Assembly (NCBI RefSeq): GCF_016862895.1
Contig: NZ_BONV01000003.1
Location: 248,001 to 312,000, forward strand
Source: Planotetraspora kaengkrachanensis
Lineage (GTDB): Bacteria > Actinomycetota > Actinomycetes > Streptosporangiales > Streptosporangiaceae
Length of the DNA: 64,000 nt
Direction: 5' to 3'
Both the position numbers and the translations under genes were made by a program. Below the pieces are notes generated by a model. It saw only the letters and a program-made list of their open reading frames with translations, was not told where the DNA came from and did not search any database. Of the stretch, positions 11,468-20,310 are shown one piece after another (within the stretch, counting starts at the first letter, position 1; the number at the start of each line of letters is the position of its first letter).

Positions 11468-11671
11468 CTAGAGGGGCGTGACCTGCTCGGCCTGCGGACC
11501 CTTGGCCCCCTGAACGGTCACAAAACTGACGCGCTGGTTCTCGTCCAGGCTTCGGTAACCACTCGAGGTGATCGCCGAGTAGTGAACGAACACGTCAGGT
11601 GTACCGTCGTCAGGAGCGATGAACCCGAAGCCCTTTTCGGCGTTGAACCACTTGACGGTGCCTTCAGACAA
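11468..11671 (-). CDS. cold shock protein (CspA family)
   Basis: A 67-residue OB-fold single-stranded nucleic-acid-binding protein with RNP1 KGFGFIAP and RNP2 VFVHYSAI, acting as an RNA chaperone. The usual start codon is replaced by TTG ([16 protein letters not shown] is read with Met), supported by AAAGGAG placed 6 nt upstream. About 200 nt without a gene precede it up to the APH-like gene, compatible with a long structured leader as in other csp genes. Confidence 0.93.
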   Translation of the reverse strand: MSEGTVKWFNAEKGFGFIAPDDGTPDVFVHYSAITSSGYRSLDENQRVSFVTVQGAKGPQAEQVTPL

Positions 11672-11875
11672 CTGCTTCTCCTTTACGGGAGCCTCACCAT
11701 GTCACCAGGTCGGAGACACGGGGCTGCTCAGCGGACCTTACCCTGCATCCGCGTATGACGCTGGAAAAGCAAGCAAGCACGCCCGCTGCCGGGTGATTCC
11801 CCAGTAAACACGTTCTAGGAAATCACCGCCGCAACAACAACAGCCTATCCGGAGAGTACCCGGATCGCCGAATAC

Positions 11876-12784
11876 CTATGCGGGCGATGCCATGTACCAT
11901 CTCGCGTGGCCGTCACCCCGGGTCAACGAGTCGAGCCTGCGGGGAAGTTCCTGCCGGGAGAACGGGTCTCCAAGGGCGTTGCGAATGTGGATTCCCACCG
12001 CGTACATGTCCCGGACCTCCATCAGAGTGCCGTACCCGGGCCATTGCCGCAGGTCGGCGCCGTACGCCCGGGCGAACTCCTCGACGTCGGCGGCGGACAG
12101 CCCGAATCGGCGCTGCCCGTGGTAGGTGTGCACGAGGTCCCATTCGCGGGGGCCGACCGCGACCCCGTCCCAGTCGAGCAGCACGACGTTGCCGTCCTGG
12201 CAGCGCAGCAGGTTGTCGATCCACGCGTCGCCGTGCAGCAGGACGGGAGGGCCGGTCTCCAGGTCGCCCCAGCGCCCGGTGAGCTCCTCGATCCGGTCGC
12301 CGAGCCAGGCCCGCTGCCCCGCGGTCAGCACCTCCGCCCGGTGCTCGACGGCGTGACGCACCTCCGCGAGCGGGTCGGTGAGCCGGCGCAGCGGCATGGG
12401 GGGCACGGGCTCGCGGTGCAGGTTCCGCAGGACCCTGCCGAGTTCCTGGGTGGTGGGCCGGCCCTTGGACCGCACGTACCGCCAGAAGGTCACCACCCTG
12501 TCGTCGTACACGATCGGCTGGCCCGGGATCTCGTCCACCGGGCGCACGGTCGGGAAACCCCGGTCGGCGAGCCAGCGTGCGACCGCCAGCACCACGGGCA
12601 GCCGCGTCAGGGCGTCGGGGGCCGTGGCGATCCGCACGACCATGTCGCCGCGCAGCTTGAACACCGCGTTGCTGCGCAACCGCATGAGCTGGGCGCCCCG
12701 GGAGTCCACCCCCAGTTCGCCGCACACCTCACGCAGAAGGCCGAACGCCTCCTCGGCGAGCGAGAGGCGGCCTGCGGCCCTCAT
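11876..12784 (-). CDS. aminoglycoside-phosphotransferase-fold (APH family) enzyme
   Basis: A 302-residue small-molecule kinase-fold protein. It carries the APH catalytic loop LLHGDAWIDNLLR (HGDxxxxN) and the metal-binding LLDWDGVAVGPREWDL. These residues are intact, so activity is likely. The substrate is unknown; the family includes choline, homoserine and antibiotic kinases. It starts 7 nt after the upstream XRE/TPR regulator on the same strand, and such regulator-APH pairs recur in actinomycete genomes, so control by that regulator is a reasonable inference. Confidence 0.8.
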   Translation of the reverse strand: MRAAGRLSLAEEAFGLLREVCGELGVDSRGAQLMRLRSNAVFKLRGDMVVRIATAPDALTRLPVVLAVARWLADRGFPTVRPVDEIPGQPIVYDDRVVTFWRYVRSKGRPTTQELGRVLRNLHREPVPPMPLRRLTDPLAEVRHAVEHRAEVLTAGQRAWLGDRIEELTGRWGDLETGPPVLLHGDAWIDNLLRCQDGNVVLLDWDGVAVGPREWDLVHTYHGQRRFGLSAADVEEFARAYGADLRQWPGYGTLMEVRDMYAVGIHIRNALGDPFSRQELPRRLDSLTRGDGHARWYMASPA

Positions 12785-12791
12785 CGCCGCC

Positions 12792-14234
12792 TCACAGCAC
12801 GCTGTCCAGGGCGAGCCGCGGTGAGGACTCGGACAGGACCCGCCGCAGGTGCCGTACGGACGGCAGAGTCGGGTCGATGTCGGCCAGCAGCGCCTTCGCG
12901 CGGGTGACGACGATCGAGGTGCGATGCTCGGCCGGCACCTGTCTCAACGCGTCGGCCGCGATCCTGCACGCCTCCTCGTGGTCCCCGTGCCTGGCCAGCT
13001 GGCTGGCCTGGTCGAGCTGGATGAGGGCCGGGTCGATCGTGTGGAAGCCGGAGGAGGACCCGTCGAGGCCGTCGAAGTCCTCGGCGTCGCCCAGTTCGAT
13101 CAGCGTCCCGGTCCGGTAGAACTTCATGCGCTTCTCGGTGAAGACGAAGGCCAGGTCGTCCTGGCTCATGCCGCGCATCCTGGCGAAGATCTGCTCGGCC
13201 TCGGCCAGGGCGAGCCTGGCCGCCTTGCTCTCCCCCATCCGGGCGAGCGCCCGGGCCTCGGCGGCCGCGGCGAGCGCGGCGGGAGAGCTCGGGGCGGACC
13301 CCGCGAGCATCCGGGCCTCCCTGGCCAGCCGGACGGTCTCGTTGAGATCGCCGTAGTAGTAGAGCAGCATCGTCTGCTGCGCGCGGACGAGGGCGCGCAA
13401 CCTCAGGTCCCCCACGTCGTCGGAGGCCGCGCGGGCTGTGCCGTACCAGGAGTGGGCCTGGCGGGTGTCGCCCAGCTTCATCAGCGCGTCCGCCGACAGC
13501 AGGGCGAGCATCGTCGTGGCGGTCAGCAGGCGGCGCTGGACCGAGGACGGCTGGCGGGCGGCGCTCAGCTTCCTGACGTCGGAGATCTCCAGCATGACGC
13601 GGCACAACATGGGCATCGGGGGCGTGGTCATGTACTCGCGGCGGTAGCGCAGCACCTGCTCGTCGAGCCTGTCGAGCTGGTCCTCGGTCACCGACCCGGC
13701 GGCCAGCGTCCTGTCGAGGTCGTGCCGGGTGCCCTCGACCTCGGCGAAGAACCGGCCGTTGGGCGTGCCGAGGAGCATGGCCTGGTGGAACATCGCCCGC
13801 CGCTCGGCGTCGTCGCCGGTCTCGTCCGGATGGACGGTCTCTTCGGCCGCGCCGGGACCGACGACGACGACCTTCTGCCCGCCCTGGTCCTCGCAGTAGT
13901 CGCCCGCGAGGCCGAGCCGTACGGCGTTGGCCCGGTACAGCCGGGCCAGCAGGTCGATGGTCTGGGGACGGGGTCGCGCCCGGTTGTTCTCCCAGGCGTT
14001 CAGCAGGTCGATGCTGGCGCGGGGCAGCCCGAGGGACTGCCGCTCGCAGAGGAACTCCAGCTCCTCGATCGCCTGCCTGGCCGACCACCCGCGGCCGAGG
14101 CGGTGCGCCTTGAGCAGGCTCACCCCGCAACATCCGTGGATCGCCTGGACGGTCTGCCAGAGCGTCCACTGGCGGCCTTCCGCCTGCTCACGCCAGCGCC
14201 GGGCGCATGCGGGTGAATGCTCTCCACGGGCCAT
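12792..14234 (-). CDS. XRE-type HTH regulator with TPR-like C-terminal domain
   Basis: A 480-residue protein. The N-terminal part, residues about 20-100, contains an XRE helix-turn-helix region with the family hallmark LLNAWENNRARPRPQTIDLLARLY. From about residue 150 it is alpha-helical, rich in Ala, Leu and Arg, with tetratricopeptide-like repeats (SWYGTARAASDDVGDLRLRALVRAQQ, ADALRQVP). This is the actinobacterial family of HTH-TPR regulators that may sense peptides or small molecules. It heads a two-gene operon with the APH-like kinase. The ligand is unknown. Confidence 0.8.
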   Translation of the reverse strand: MARGEHSPACARRWREQAEGRQWTLWQTVQAIHGCCGVSLLKAHRLGRGWSARQAIEELEFLCERQSLGLPRASIDLLNAWENNRARPRPQTIDLLARLYRANAVRLGLAGDYCEDQGGQKVVVVGPGAAEETVHPDETGDDAERRAMFHQAMLLGTPNGRFFAEVEGTRHDLDRTLAAGSVTEDQLDRLDEQVLRYRREYMTTPPMPMLCRVMLEISDVRKLSAARQPSSVQRRLLTATTMLALLSADALMKLGDTRQAHSWYGTARAASDDVGDLRLRALVRAQQTMLLYYYGDLNETVRLAREARMLAGSAPSSPAALAAAAEARALARMGESKAARLALAEAEQIFARMRGMSQDDLAFVFTEKRMKFYRTGTLIELGDAEDFDGLDGSSSGFHTIDPALIQLDQASQLARHGDHEEACRIAADALRQVPAEHRTSIVVTRAKALLADIDPTLPSVRHLRRVLSESSPRLALDSVL

Positions 14235-14474
14235 GTGCGCTGCCCTCCGCGGTTGGAGTGTCGCCCTGCACGAATGTTTCCCAAATGTAAAGCGAGGTGC
14301 ACCCGAGCCTTCGCACCGTTACCCGTTCGTGGCCGCGGACTCGAGGATGTTCCACGGAATGTCGATGAATTCCCTGGTTATTGCACGGTTTCGCGGAACG
14401 GCGCGGATTGCCCGGTGGTCCGGTCGGGTTCAGGCTTCCAGGTGAAAGGTGCCGACATCCTCCGGAGACCGACC

Positions 14475-14759
14475 ATGACGCCAGATCGCAGTGAGGCGAT
14501 GGACCATTTGGAGCGGCTCGCCGCCCAGCTGGAGGCCCATTCGTTCCAGGTACGCCTGACGGCGCCGGCCGGGCTGTATCCCCGGCTGCGCGTGGTCAAC
14601 CCGATGGTCCCCGCCATGGCCGAGGACGTGCTCGCGTCCAACGCCAACGACGGCGAGTGGTGGTACTGGCTGTCGTGGGCCGGTCGCATCGGGCACGCCT
14701 CCGACGTCGTCACCGCAGCCGAGCGCATCGCGAGCGTGCTGCACGTCATCCGCCGCTGA
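14475..14759 (+). CDS. hypothetical protein, 94 residues
   Basis: A small soluble protein starting MTPDRSEAMDHLERLAAQLE, with a central WWYWLSWAGRIG motif and an amphipathic C-terminus. The ATG at 14475 has GGAG 8 nt upstream. This type of short protein with WYWLSWA is frequent beside XRE/APH gene pairs in actinomycetes, and it is divergent from that pair here, which suggests a functional link. No catalytic motif is visible; I do not recognise a function. Confidence 0.7.
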   Translation: MTPDRSEAMDHLERLAAQLEAHSFQVRLTAPAGLYPRLRVVNPMVPAMAEDVLASNANDGEWWYWLSWAGRIGHASDVVTAAERIASVLHVIRR

Positions 14760-14772
14760 GCCGCCTGGCCGG

Positions 14773-15489
14773 TCACCGCTGCTCGAGGACGCCGTCCACG
14801 TAGATGTCCAGCTTCTCGTTGTAGAACGAGACGAGGCCGGCGATCTTCTGACTCTCGGGCAGTGGCGTCCGATACGACCAGACGAGGTCCTTGTCCGCAC
14901 CGATCGACCAGTACTCGGCGGTGCCCTTGTACGGGCAGTGGGTCGCCGTGTCGGACCGGGTCAGCAGGTCGAGCCGCACATCGGTCTTCGGCAGGTAGTA
15001 GCGCGGCCGTAACCCCGTCTCGAACAGGATCCGCGCGCGCCTCGAGTCGGCGACCGTGACCCCGCCCACCTCCACCCGGATGTGCCGTGAGCTCGGGAGG
15101 ATGTCCACCCGCGTGTACGGATCACGGGCGTGGAAGAAGACCTCCTCGTCCTCCTCGAACCAGCTGTCCATGGAATCCCAGTCGAGCCGGACGTGCCCGC
15201 GGATCTCCTTCAGCGGGGCGTCGTCCCCGTAGAGGAGGGCCGCGTCCCTCCGCTCCCCCACGTCGTGGAGGAGGCCGTCACCCCGGCTGGGAGAGTGCCT
15301 GGTCCCGCCGGTCGCCTTGAGCGAGTCCGTGTCGACGTCGCCGGCCGGGAAGTAGTAGGTCGGGTAGTGCGGGCTCTCCCAGACCAGGAGGGCGTGGGTG
15401 CTGTCGGCCACCGGCCGGCCGTCCACGAAGGCCCGCACGCGCTTGGCCGTCGTCTCGACGCGGACGCGGCCTCGATTCGTCGTCTCCAT
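14773..15489 (-). CDS. DUF427 domain protein (two tandem domains)
   Basis: The 238-residue protein contains two copies of the DUF427 fold. The first runs around RVRVETTAKRVRAFVDGRPVADS to the HDVGERRDA region, the second around RVEVGGVTVADSRRARILFETG and RYYLPKTDVRLDLL to THCPYKGTAEYWSI. DUF427 proteins are small beta-rich proteins of unknown function, common in actinobacteria. The ATG at 15489 is preferred; an upstream extension of 18 residues is open but lacks domain features. The stop lies 13 nt from the end of the convergent 94-residue gene. Confidence 0.8.
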   Translation of the reverse strand: METTNRGRVRVETTAKRVRAFVDGRPVADSTHALLVWESPHYPTYYFPAGDVDTDSLKATGGTRHSPSRGDGLLHDVGERRDAALLYGDDAPLKEIRGHVRLDWDSMDSWFEEDEEVFFHARDPYTRVDILPSSRHIRVEVGGVTVADSRRARILFETGLRPRYYLPKTDVRLDLLTRSDTATHCPYKGTAEYWSIGADKDLVWSYRTPLPESQKIAGLVSFYNEKLDIYVDGVLEQR

Positions 15490-15623
15490 GTCAACGCGAA
15501 CCACAAGGCTCCGTCCGCTTATTCCCCCTTCCGCACGTCTCACAATGCGTATTCCGCGTTGTGCGCCGCGTGCCCGCGCAGCGCTATCGACAGCGAGCGG
15601 ATTAGTCGCTTACCCTCGGATGG

Positions 15624-16976
15624 GTGGGTCTTCGCCTTTACGACACGAGTCGTCGCATGGTCCGCGATTTCACTCCTCGAATTCCCGGAATGGTGTCGAT
15701 TTACCTGTGCGGCCCCACCGTGGTCGTTCCCCCGCATGTCGGGCAGATCAGGTCACAGGTGAGTTTTGACATTCTTCACCGCTGGTTGAAAACCACCGGC
15801 CACAAAGTACTGCTATGCCGGAACGTCACGGACATCGAAGACAAGATAATCAGCAGGTCCCTTTCCGAGGGGACGCCGTGGTGGCGGATCACCGGTCCCG
15901 TCTACCGCTCCTTCGCCCGCGCCTACACCACGCTCGGCTGCCTTCCGCCCAGCGTGGAGCCCCGGGCCACCGGCCACATCCCCGAGATGATCGAGATGAT
16001 CGAGCAACTCGTCGCCACCGGCCACGCCTACGAGTCGGAAGGCGACGTCTATTTCTCGGTCGACTCCTATCCCCATTACGGGTCGCTCTCGCGGCAGCAG
16101 GCGCAGCACATGCGCGGGTCCGAGGAAAACGAACGGGGAAAACGGGACCCCCGTGATTTCGCCCTGTGGAAACGCGCCAGACCGGGCGAGCCCTTCTGGT
16201 CGGCGCCCTGGGGAGAAGGACGGCCCGGATGGCATCTGGAATGTTCGGCCATGGCCCGGAGATATCTGGGCGGAGAATTCGACATCCACGGCGGCGGAGC
16301 CAATCTGATATTTCCCCACCATGAGAACGAAATGGCCCAGTCGCACGCGGCGGGAGACGCGTTCGCGCGTTTCTGGCTGCACAACGGGCCGGTCACCCAC
16401 CGCGGCGAGAAAATCCGCAAGCACGTGCGCAACCCGCTCGCCGTCCGGGCCGTCCTGGATCACATTCGGCCGGTGGAACTCCGCTATTACCTGGCCGTCG
16501 CCCACTATCGCTCACCGGTCGAATTCTCTGTCGGGGCGGTCGAGGAGGCGGCCACGGCCTACCGCAGGATCGAGCGGTTCGTGCTCCGCGTCGGTTCGGC
16601 CGTCGGCTCGCTTCCGCCGCAGTTCAGCGCGGCCATGGACAGCGACCTGAACGTGTCGCAGGCGCTGGCCGTCGTCCACTCGGCGGTCGGAGCGGGCAAC
16701 GCCGCACTCGCCGCGGGAGACCGCGAGGGGGCCGCGGAGAAATGCCGTTCCGTGCGGGCGATGCTGAATGTCCTCGGGCTCGACCCGATGAACGAGATCT
16801 GGTCGTCGCAATCGCGCCTGCAGGATGTCGCGGAAGCCGTACTCGCCGTGGTGGCGAATCTCGCCGCGTCGAGCGCCCGCCAGGGAGATCACGAGCGTGC
16901 CCGGATCATGGAGCGTCAGATGGAGATCGCCTTGAGAAAGCGCCGCAGAATCAAGCACCCCACGCTTATCAGATAG
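15624..16976 (+). CDS. cysteinyl-tRNA synthetase paralogue with altered signature motifs
   Basis: A 450-residue class Ia synthetase-like protein that aligns throughout with CysRS (E. coli 461 residues). The zinc ligands are kept: C29 in YLCGPTVV, C207 in WHLECSAM, H232 and E236 in FPHHENE. HIGH is H38-V-G-Q41, and KMSKS is K263-I-R-K-H267 followed by VRN instead of LGN: both lysines remain but both serines and the second His are lost. Codons contain many more A/T-ending choices than the neighbours. GTG start, no strong ribosome site. It is probably not the housekeeping CysRS; a specialised aminoacylation, ligase or regulatory role is possible. Confidence 0.8.
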   Translation: MGLRLYDTSRRMVRDFTPRIPGMVSIYLCGPTVVVPPHVGQIRSQVSFDILHRWLKTTGHKVLLCRNVTDIEDKIISRSLSEGTPWWRITGPVYRSFARAYTTLGCLPPSVEPRATGHIPEMIEMIEQLVATGHAYESEGDVYFSVDSYPHYGSLSRQQAQHMRGSEENERGKRDPRDFALWKRARPGEPFWSAPWGEGRPGWHLECSAMARRYLGGEFDIHGGGANLIFPHHENEMAQSHAAGDAFARFWLHNGPVTHRGEKIRKHVRNPLAVRAVLDHIRPVELRYYLAVAHYRSPVEFSVGAVEEAATAYRRIERFVLRVGSAVGSLPPQFSAAMDSDLNVSQALAVVHSAVGAGNAALAAGDREGAAEKCRSVRAMLNVLGLDPMNEIWSSQSRLQDVAEAVLAVVANLAASSARQGDHERARIMERQMEIALRKRRRIKHPTLIR

Positions 16977-17030
16977 ATCAACGGGCGGCCGGAGAGGAGT
17001 CTCCGCCGGCCTCCGGTCTACGCTGCCCGG

Positions 17031-17957
17031 GTGAAGAGGATCCTGATCGACTGCGACCCGGGCATAGACGACGCGCTGGCCATCACCCTCGCCCATGGCA
17101 GCTCCCAGGTGGAGATCATCGGGATCACCACGGTCGGAGGCAACGTCTCCCTGGCGAAGACGACGGAGAACGCGCTGCGACTGCGCGAGTTCCTCGGATT
17201 TCCCGAGGTTCCCGTCGTCCCAGGCAGCGCGGGCGCCCTGTTACGGCCCAGGATCGACGCGGCGGAGGTGCACGGGGACTCGGGCCTCGGGCAGGTGCGG
17301 CTGCCTGCGCCGACGCTTCCCCCCGCGGACGGCCACGCGGTCGACTTCATCATCGACACGCTGGCGTCCGCCCCCGGAGAGATCTCGCTCGTCGCCATCG
17401 GCCCGCTGACCAACGTGGCGCTGGCCGTCCGCAAGGAGCCCAGGATCGTGGACTGGGCGCGCGAGTTCGTCATCCTCGGCGGCTCCTACACCCGGGGCAA
17501 CTACAGCCCGGCGGCCGAGTTCAACATCGTCGCCGATCCCGAGGCCGCGGCCATCGTGTTCGCCGCGGGCTGGACCGTCACCATGATCGGCCTCGACGTC
17601 AGCCGCACCGCGCTCGCGACCACCGCCGTCGTGGACCGGATGCGGCAGATGGGACGGCTGGGCGCCGACCTGCTCGTCCCGTGCGCCGAGTTCTACGGGA
17701 TGGTCACGGCGGACGACGGGCCCGCCATCCACGACGCCTGCGCGATCGCCTACCTCATCGACCCGACCCTGATCGAGATCCAGCAGGCCGTGGTCGAGGT
17801 CGAGACCGCCGGGCGGTTCACCTCGGGGATGACCGTGGTGGACTTCCATCTGCGCGACAGGGCCCCCAACGCGCTCGTCGGCACCGCGATCGACACCCGC
17901 CGCTTCTGGGATCTCATGCTCGGCGCCTACGAGCGGATCGCCGCGACCATGGCGTGA
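17031..17957 (+). CDS. nucleoside hydrolase (IunH/Rih family)
   Basis: A 308-residue calcium-dependent N-ribohydrolase that splits nucleosides into base and ribose for salvage. The N-terminal ILIDCDPGIDDALAI is the metal-binding signature, with GPLTNVALAV, FVILGGSY and AEFNIVADPEAA, and the late NDA-type site appears as IHDACAIAYL. Length and order are normal for the family. It starts with GTG 54 nt after the CysRS-like gene and is convergent with the TetR gene. Substrate preference cannot be read from sequence. Confidence 0.9.
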   Translation: MKRILIDCDPGIDDALAITLAHGSSQVEIIGITTVGGNVSLAKTTENALRLREFLGFPEVPVVPGSAGALLRPRIDAAEVHGDSGLGQVRLPAPTLPPADGHAVDFIIDTLASAPGEISLVAIGPLTNVALAVRKEPRIVDWAREFVILGGSYTRGNYSPAAEFNIVADPEAAAIVFAAGWTVTMIGLDVSRTALATTAVVDRMRQMGRLGADLLVPCAEFYGMVTADDGPAIHDACAIAYLIDPTLIEIQQAVVEVETAGRFTSGMTVVDFHLRDRAPNALVGTAIDTRRFWDLMLGAYERIAATMA

Positions 17958-17977
17958 GCCGTCCAGCCAGGTCCGCC

Positions 17978-18595
17978 CTATCCGGGCAGCAGGGCGTGCG
18001 CCAACTGGTCGGCGGCCCACCCCTCCCATTCCGCCGCCGTCCACCCGCACTCACGGGTCAGCACGAGGAACAGTTCCGGCGACAACAAGGCGACGGCGAC
18101 GTCGACCGCCCGGCGCTCGCTCAGGCCGTGCCGTACGGCGTGCAGGCCGGTGAGGACGGCGATGAACGCCCCGTGGGCGGCACGGCGCCGGGCGCTGTCG
18201 TCCGCCCACTGGGCCGCCATGTCGGGATCGCCCGGCGCGGCGTCGCGAACCACCGTGAGGACGGGGGCCACCCGGTCGAGGACGGCGCCGCTCTCCCGCA
18301 CCCAGAGACGTATCGCCGTGGCGGGATCCGCCGGCTCCCTGAGCGCGGCGAACGAGGGGCGGTCGAGCAGTGGCCCCGGTTCGCCGTCACCGGCAGAGGC
18401 GGCGTCGACGACGCGTCTGAGCAGCCTGCTCTTGCTTCCGTAGTGGAAGTAGACCGTCTGGACGGAGACGCCCGCCGCGTCGGCCACGGCCTGGAAGGTG
18501 GTCCCGGCGTACCCGTTCTCGATGAACAGCGCGTGCGCCGCTTCGACAATCTTGTTCTTCGTCTGTTCGGAGCGCTGTCCCTTGCCTCCGGTCAT
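17978..18595 (-). CDS. TetR-family transcriptional regulator
   Basis: A 205-residue one-component repressor. The N-terminal helix-turn-helix is AAHALFIENGYAGTTFQAVA followed by DAAGVSVQTVYFHYGSKSRLL; the C-terminal ligand-binding domain is helical and of unknown specificity. The start lies 4 bp from a tandem operator-like repeat (18599-18630) in the gap to divergent lipoprotein genes, which suggests it represses both itself and that operon. Confidence 0.9.
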   Translation of the reverse strand: MTGGKGQRSEQTKNKIVEAAHALFIENGYAGTTFQAVADAAGVSVQTVYFHYGSKSRLLRRVVDAASAGDGEPGPLLDRPSFAALREPADPATAIRLWVRESGAVLDRVAPVLTVVRDAAPGDPDMAAQWADDSARRRAAHGAFIAVLTGLHAVRHGLSERRAVDVAVALLSPELFLVLTRECGWTAAEWEGWAADQLAHALLPG

Positions 18596-18598
18596 CTG

Positions 18599-18630
18599 TT
18601 TAGAGTACGGCTCTAGAGTCTCACTCTAAA
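18599..18630. promoter_or_regulatory. tandem inverted repeats, probable TetR operator
   Basis: Two 15-bp inverted repeats overlap by 2 bp: TAGAGTACGGCTCTA at 18601-18615 and TAGAGTCTCACTCTA at 18614-18628, inside a larger TTTAGAGT/ACTCTAAA dyad. The site lies between the TetR start and the divergent operon, where a TetR dimer pair would block both promoters. Confidence 0.75.
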
Positions 18631-18672
18631 GAGCATCGGCTGCCACGCTGCTCCCCTCGACGGAGGTGTCCG

Positions 18673-18756
18673 ATGGCCGTGTCAGGCGGCTTCCATCACG
18701 TCAACGACCCCGGCGGCATCGAGGTCCCCTTCTCCACGCGGCGGAACCGCACGTGA
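18673..18756 (+). CDS. possible 27-residue leader ORF coupled to a lipoprotein
   Basis: GGAGG at 18662-18666 lies 6 nt before an ATG that opens a 27-codon frame starting MAVSGGFHHVNDPGG. Its TGA overlaps the GTG of the next gene in a GTGA arrangement, so translation would be coupled. The lipoprotein GTG has no ribosome site of its own. The peptide has no known motif; its start vaguely recalls VOC-fold proteins, so a truncated relic is an alternative. Confidence 0.5.
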   Translation: MAVSGGFHHVNDPGGIEVPFSTRRNRT

Positions 18757-20300
18757 AACCGTTCCGATCGCTCCGCGGCGGCGTCTGCGGAGCGCTGACC
18801 GTTCTGTGCCTCGTGCTGGTCGCCGCGTGCGGCGCCGGCTCGGGCACGCCTCAGGCCGACGACGACCTCACCTACGGTTACGCACCCCGGACCGACTCGT
18901 CGGTCGAGTACCAGCCGGACGTCGTGATCGTGAAGGGCGGCGGCACCGTCATCCGCTCGGTCAGCGGGGACGGCTTCACCTACACGATCGACCGAGACGC
19001 CGACGGAGCCGGGGACTTACGGCCAGGCAAGATCATGTTCGTCACGGGCGAGGCCGCCGGCCGCGTCGTCCGGGTGGAACGTTCGAACGACGGCCTCGCG
19101 GTGACGCTCGCCCCCGTCGAGCTGACCGACATCGTGCGCAACGGCACCTTCGCGGTCGACCAGCCGCTCGACGTCGAGGCGCAACAGTTCCAGGCGCTGC
19201 CCGACCTCCTGGGAGAGGTCGACCCGGACACGGCGGGCGCCGACTCGATCTCCGTGCCCGAGGGCGGCGCCTCGTCCGGAGGGACCGCCGCGCCGCCCGC
19301 CCCCCTGCCGGGGCGGCCGGAGAGCGGCCCCCGCGTGGTGTCCGCCTTCGCGCCCGCAGCCTCGTCCGGCACGGTGGCCGTCGCGGCTCCAGCCCTCCAG
19401 CTGGTCGCCCGCGACCGCCGCGCCCCGAGCCCGGGGCCGCAGAAGCAGCCGGCCAAGGTGGGCCCCTGGGAGCTCCAGGCGGCCAAGAGCCCGACCCAGC
19501 TCACGCTCCACGCCGACCACGCCGCGACCGCCAAGAAGGGCCTGAAGGTCGGCCTGGACGTCGCCCTGAAGTTCAACGACCTGCGGGTCAGGTCCAGCAT
19601 GACCGTCGCCAACGGCACCATCCTCAAGCCCCAGCTGCGGTTGCTCGGGATCACGGGCATCGCCATCTCGGTGCACGCGGGGGCGGGCGGCGGATACACC
19701 GACAACAAGAAGGCGCGCATCGAACTGCCGGTCGAGCTCAAGCAGCCGATCCTCATCGGCGGACTCCCCGCGACCGTCAAGCAGACGTTCAAGCTCCTCG
19801 TCGAGACGGCGTTCTCCGCGAAGAACGCCACGATCTCCGCAGGCGGCGAGTGGGGGCTCAGCGGCCCTCTCGGGCTCGACGGCGGGACCGTCCTGACGCC
19901 CACGTTCTCGGTGCGCAAGAGCATCATGGACTCCCTGCGCGGCGTCTCCATCGGCGTCGAGGGCATCGTCGTGGCCGCGGAGTTCCGATTCGGCATCATG
20001 GTCGGCCTCCCCGTCGCCGGGGCCGGGCCATACGTGGGCGTCGTGGCCTCCCTCGGGCTGACCAACGGGTCGGCGGCCGGCCGCGTCGGCCTGCCTCTCG
20101 CCGGGCCGGCCGTGAAGTGCAAGGGGACGACGCTCGTGCTCACGGTGCGCGGAGGGGCGGGCATCAGCCTCTCCGCCCCGCTCTCCAAGGCGATCGAGAA
20201 GGCCCTGAAGGTCAAGGTCCCGACGGAGAAGGACGTCAAGAAGAAGGACATCGTCAACCGGACCGTCACCCAACCCGACGTTCCACTCTGCAAGAGCTGA
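18753..20300 (+). CDS. predicted lipoprotein, 515 residues, unknown function
   Basis: The GTG start gives a classic lipoprotein signal: basic KPFRSLRGG, hydrophobic core, lipobox LVAAC ending near residue 25. A beta-rich region (residues about 45-130) follows, then an Ala/Pro linker near 180-240, and a long C-terminal domain rich in alternating hydrophobic strands and glycine (GAGGGYTDNKKARIELPVEL, GVVASLGLTNGSAAGRVGLP), which looks like a beta-sheet or barrel-like domain. It is the first large gene of a three-lipoprotein operon under the probable TetR operator. I do not recognise the family. Confidence 0.75.
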   Translation: MKPFRSLRGGVCGALTVLCLVLVAACGAGSGTPQADDDLTYGYAPRTDSSVEYQPDVVIVKGGGTVIRSVSGDGFTYTIDRDADGAGDLRPGKIMFVTGEAAGRVVRVERSNDGLAVTLAPVELTDIVRNGTFAVDQPLDVEAQQFQALPDLLGEVDPDTAGADSISVPEGGASSGGTAAPPAPLPGRPESGPRVVSAFAPAASSGTVAVAAPALQLVARDRRAPSPGPQKQPAKVGPWELQAAKSPTQLTLHADHAATAKKGLKVGLDVALKFNDLRVRSSMTVANGTILKPQLRLLGITGIAISVHAGAGGGYTDNKKARIELPVELKQPILIGGLPATVKQTFKLLVETAFSAKNATISAGGEWGLSGPLGLDGGTVLTPTFSVRKSIMDSLRGVSIGVEGIVVAAEFRFGIMVGLPVAGAGPYVGVVASLGLTNGSAAGRVGLPLAGPAVKCKGTTLVLTVRGGAGISLSAPLSKAIEKALKVKVPTEKDVKKKDIVNRTVTQPDVPLCKS

Positions 20301-20310
20301 GGTCGACTTC

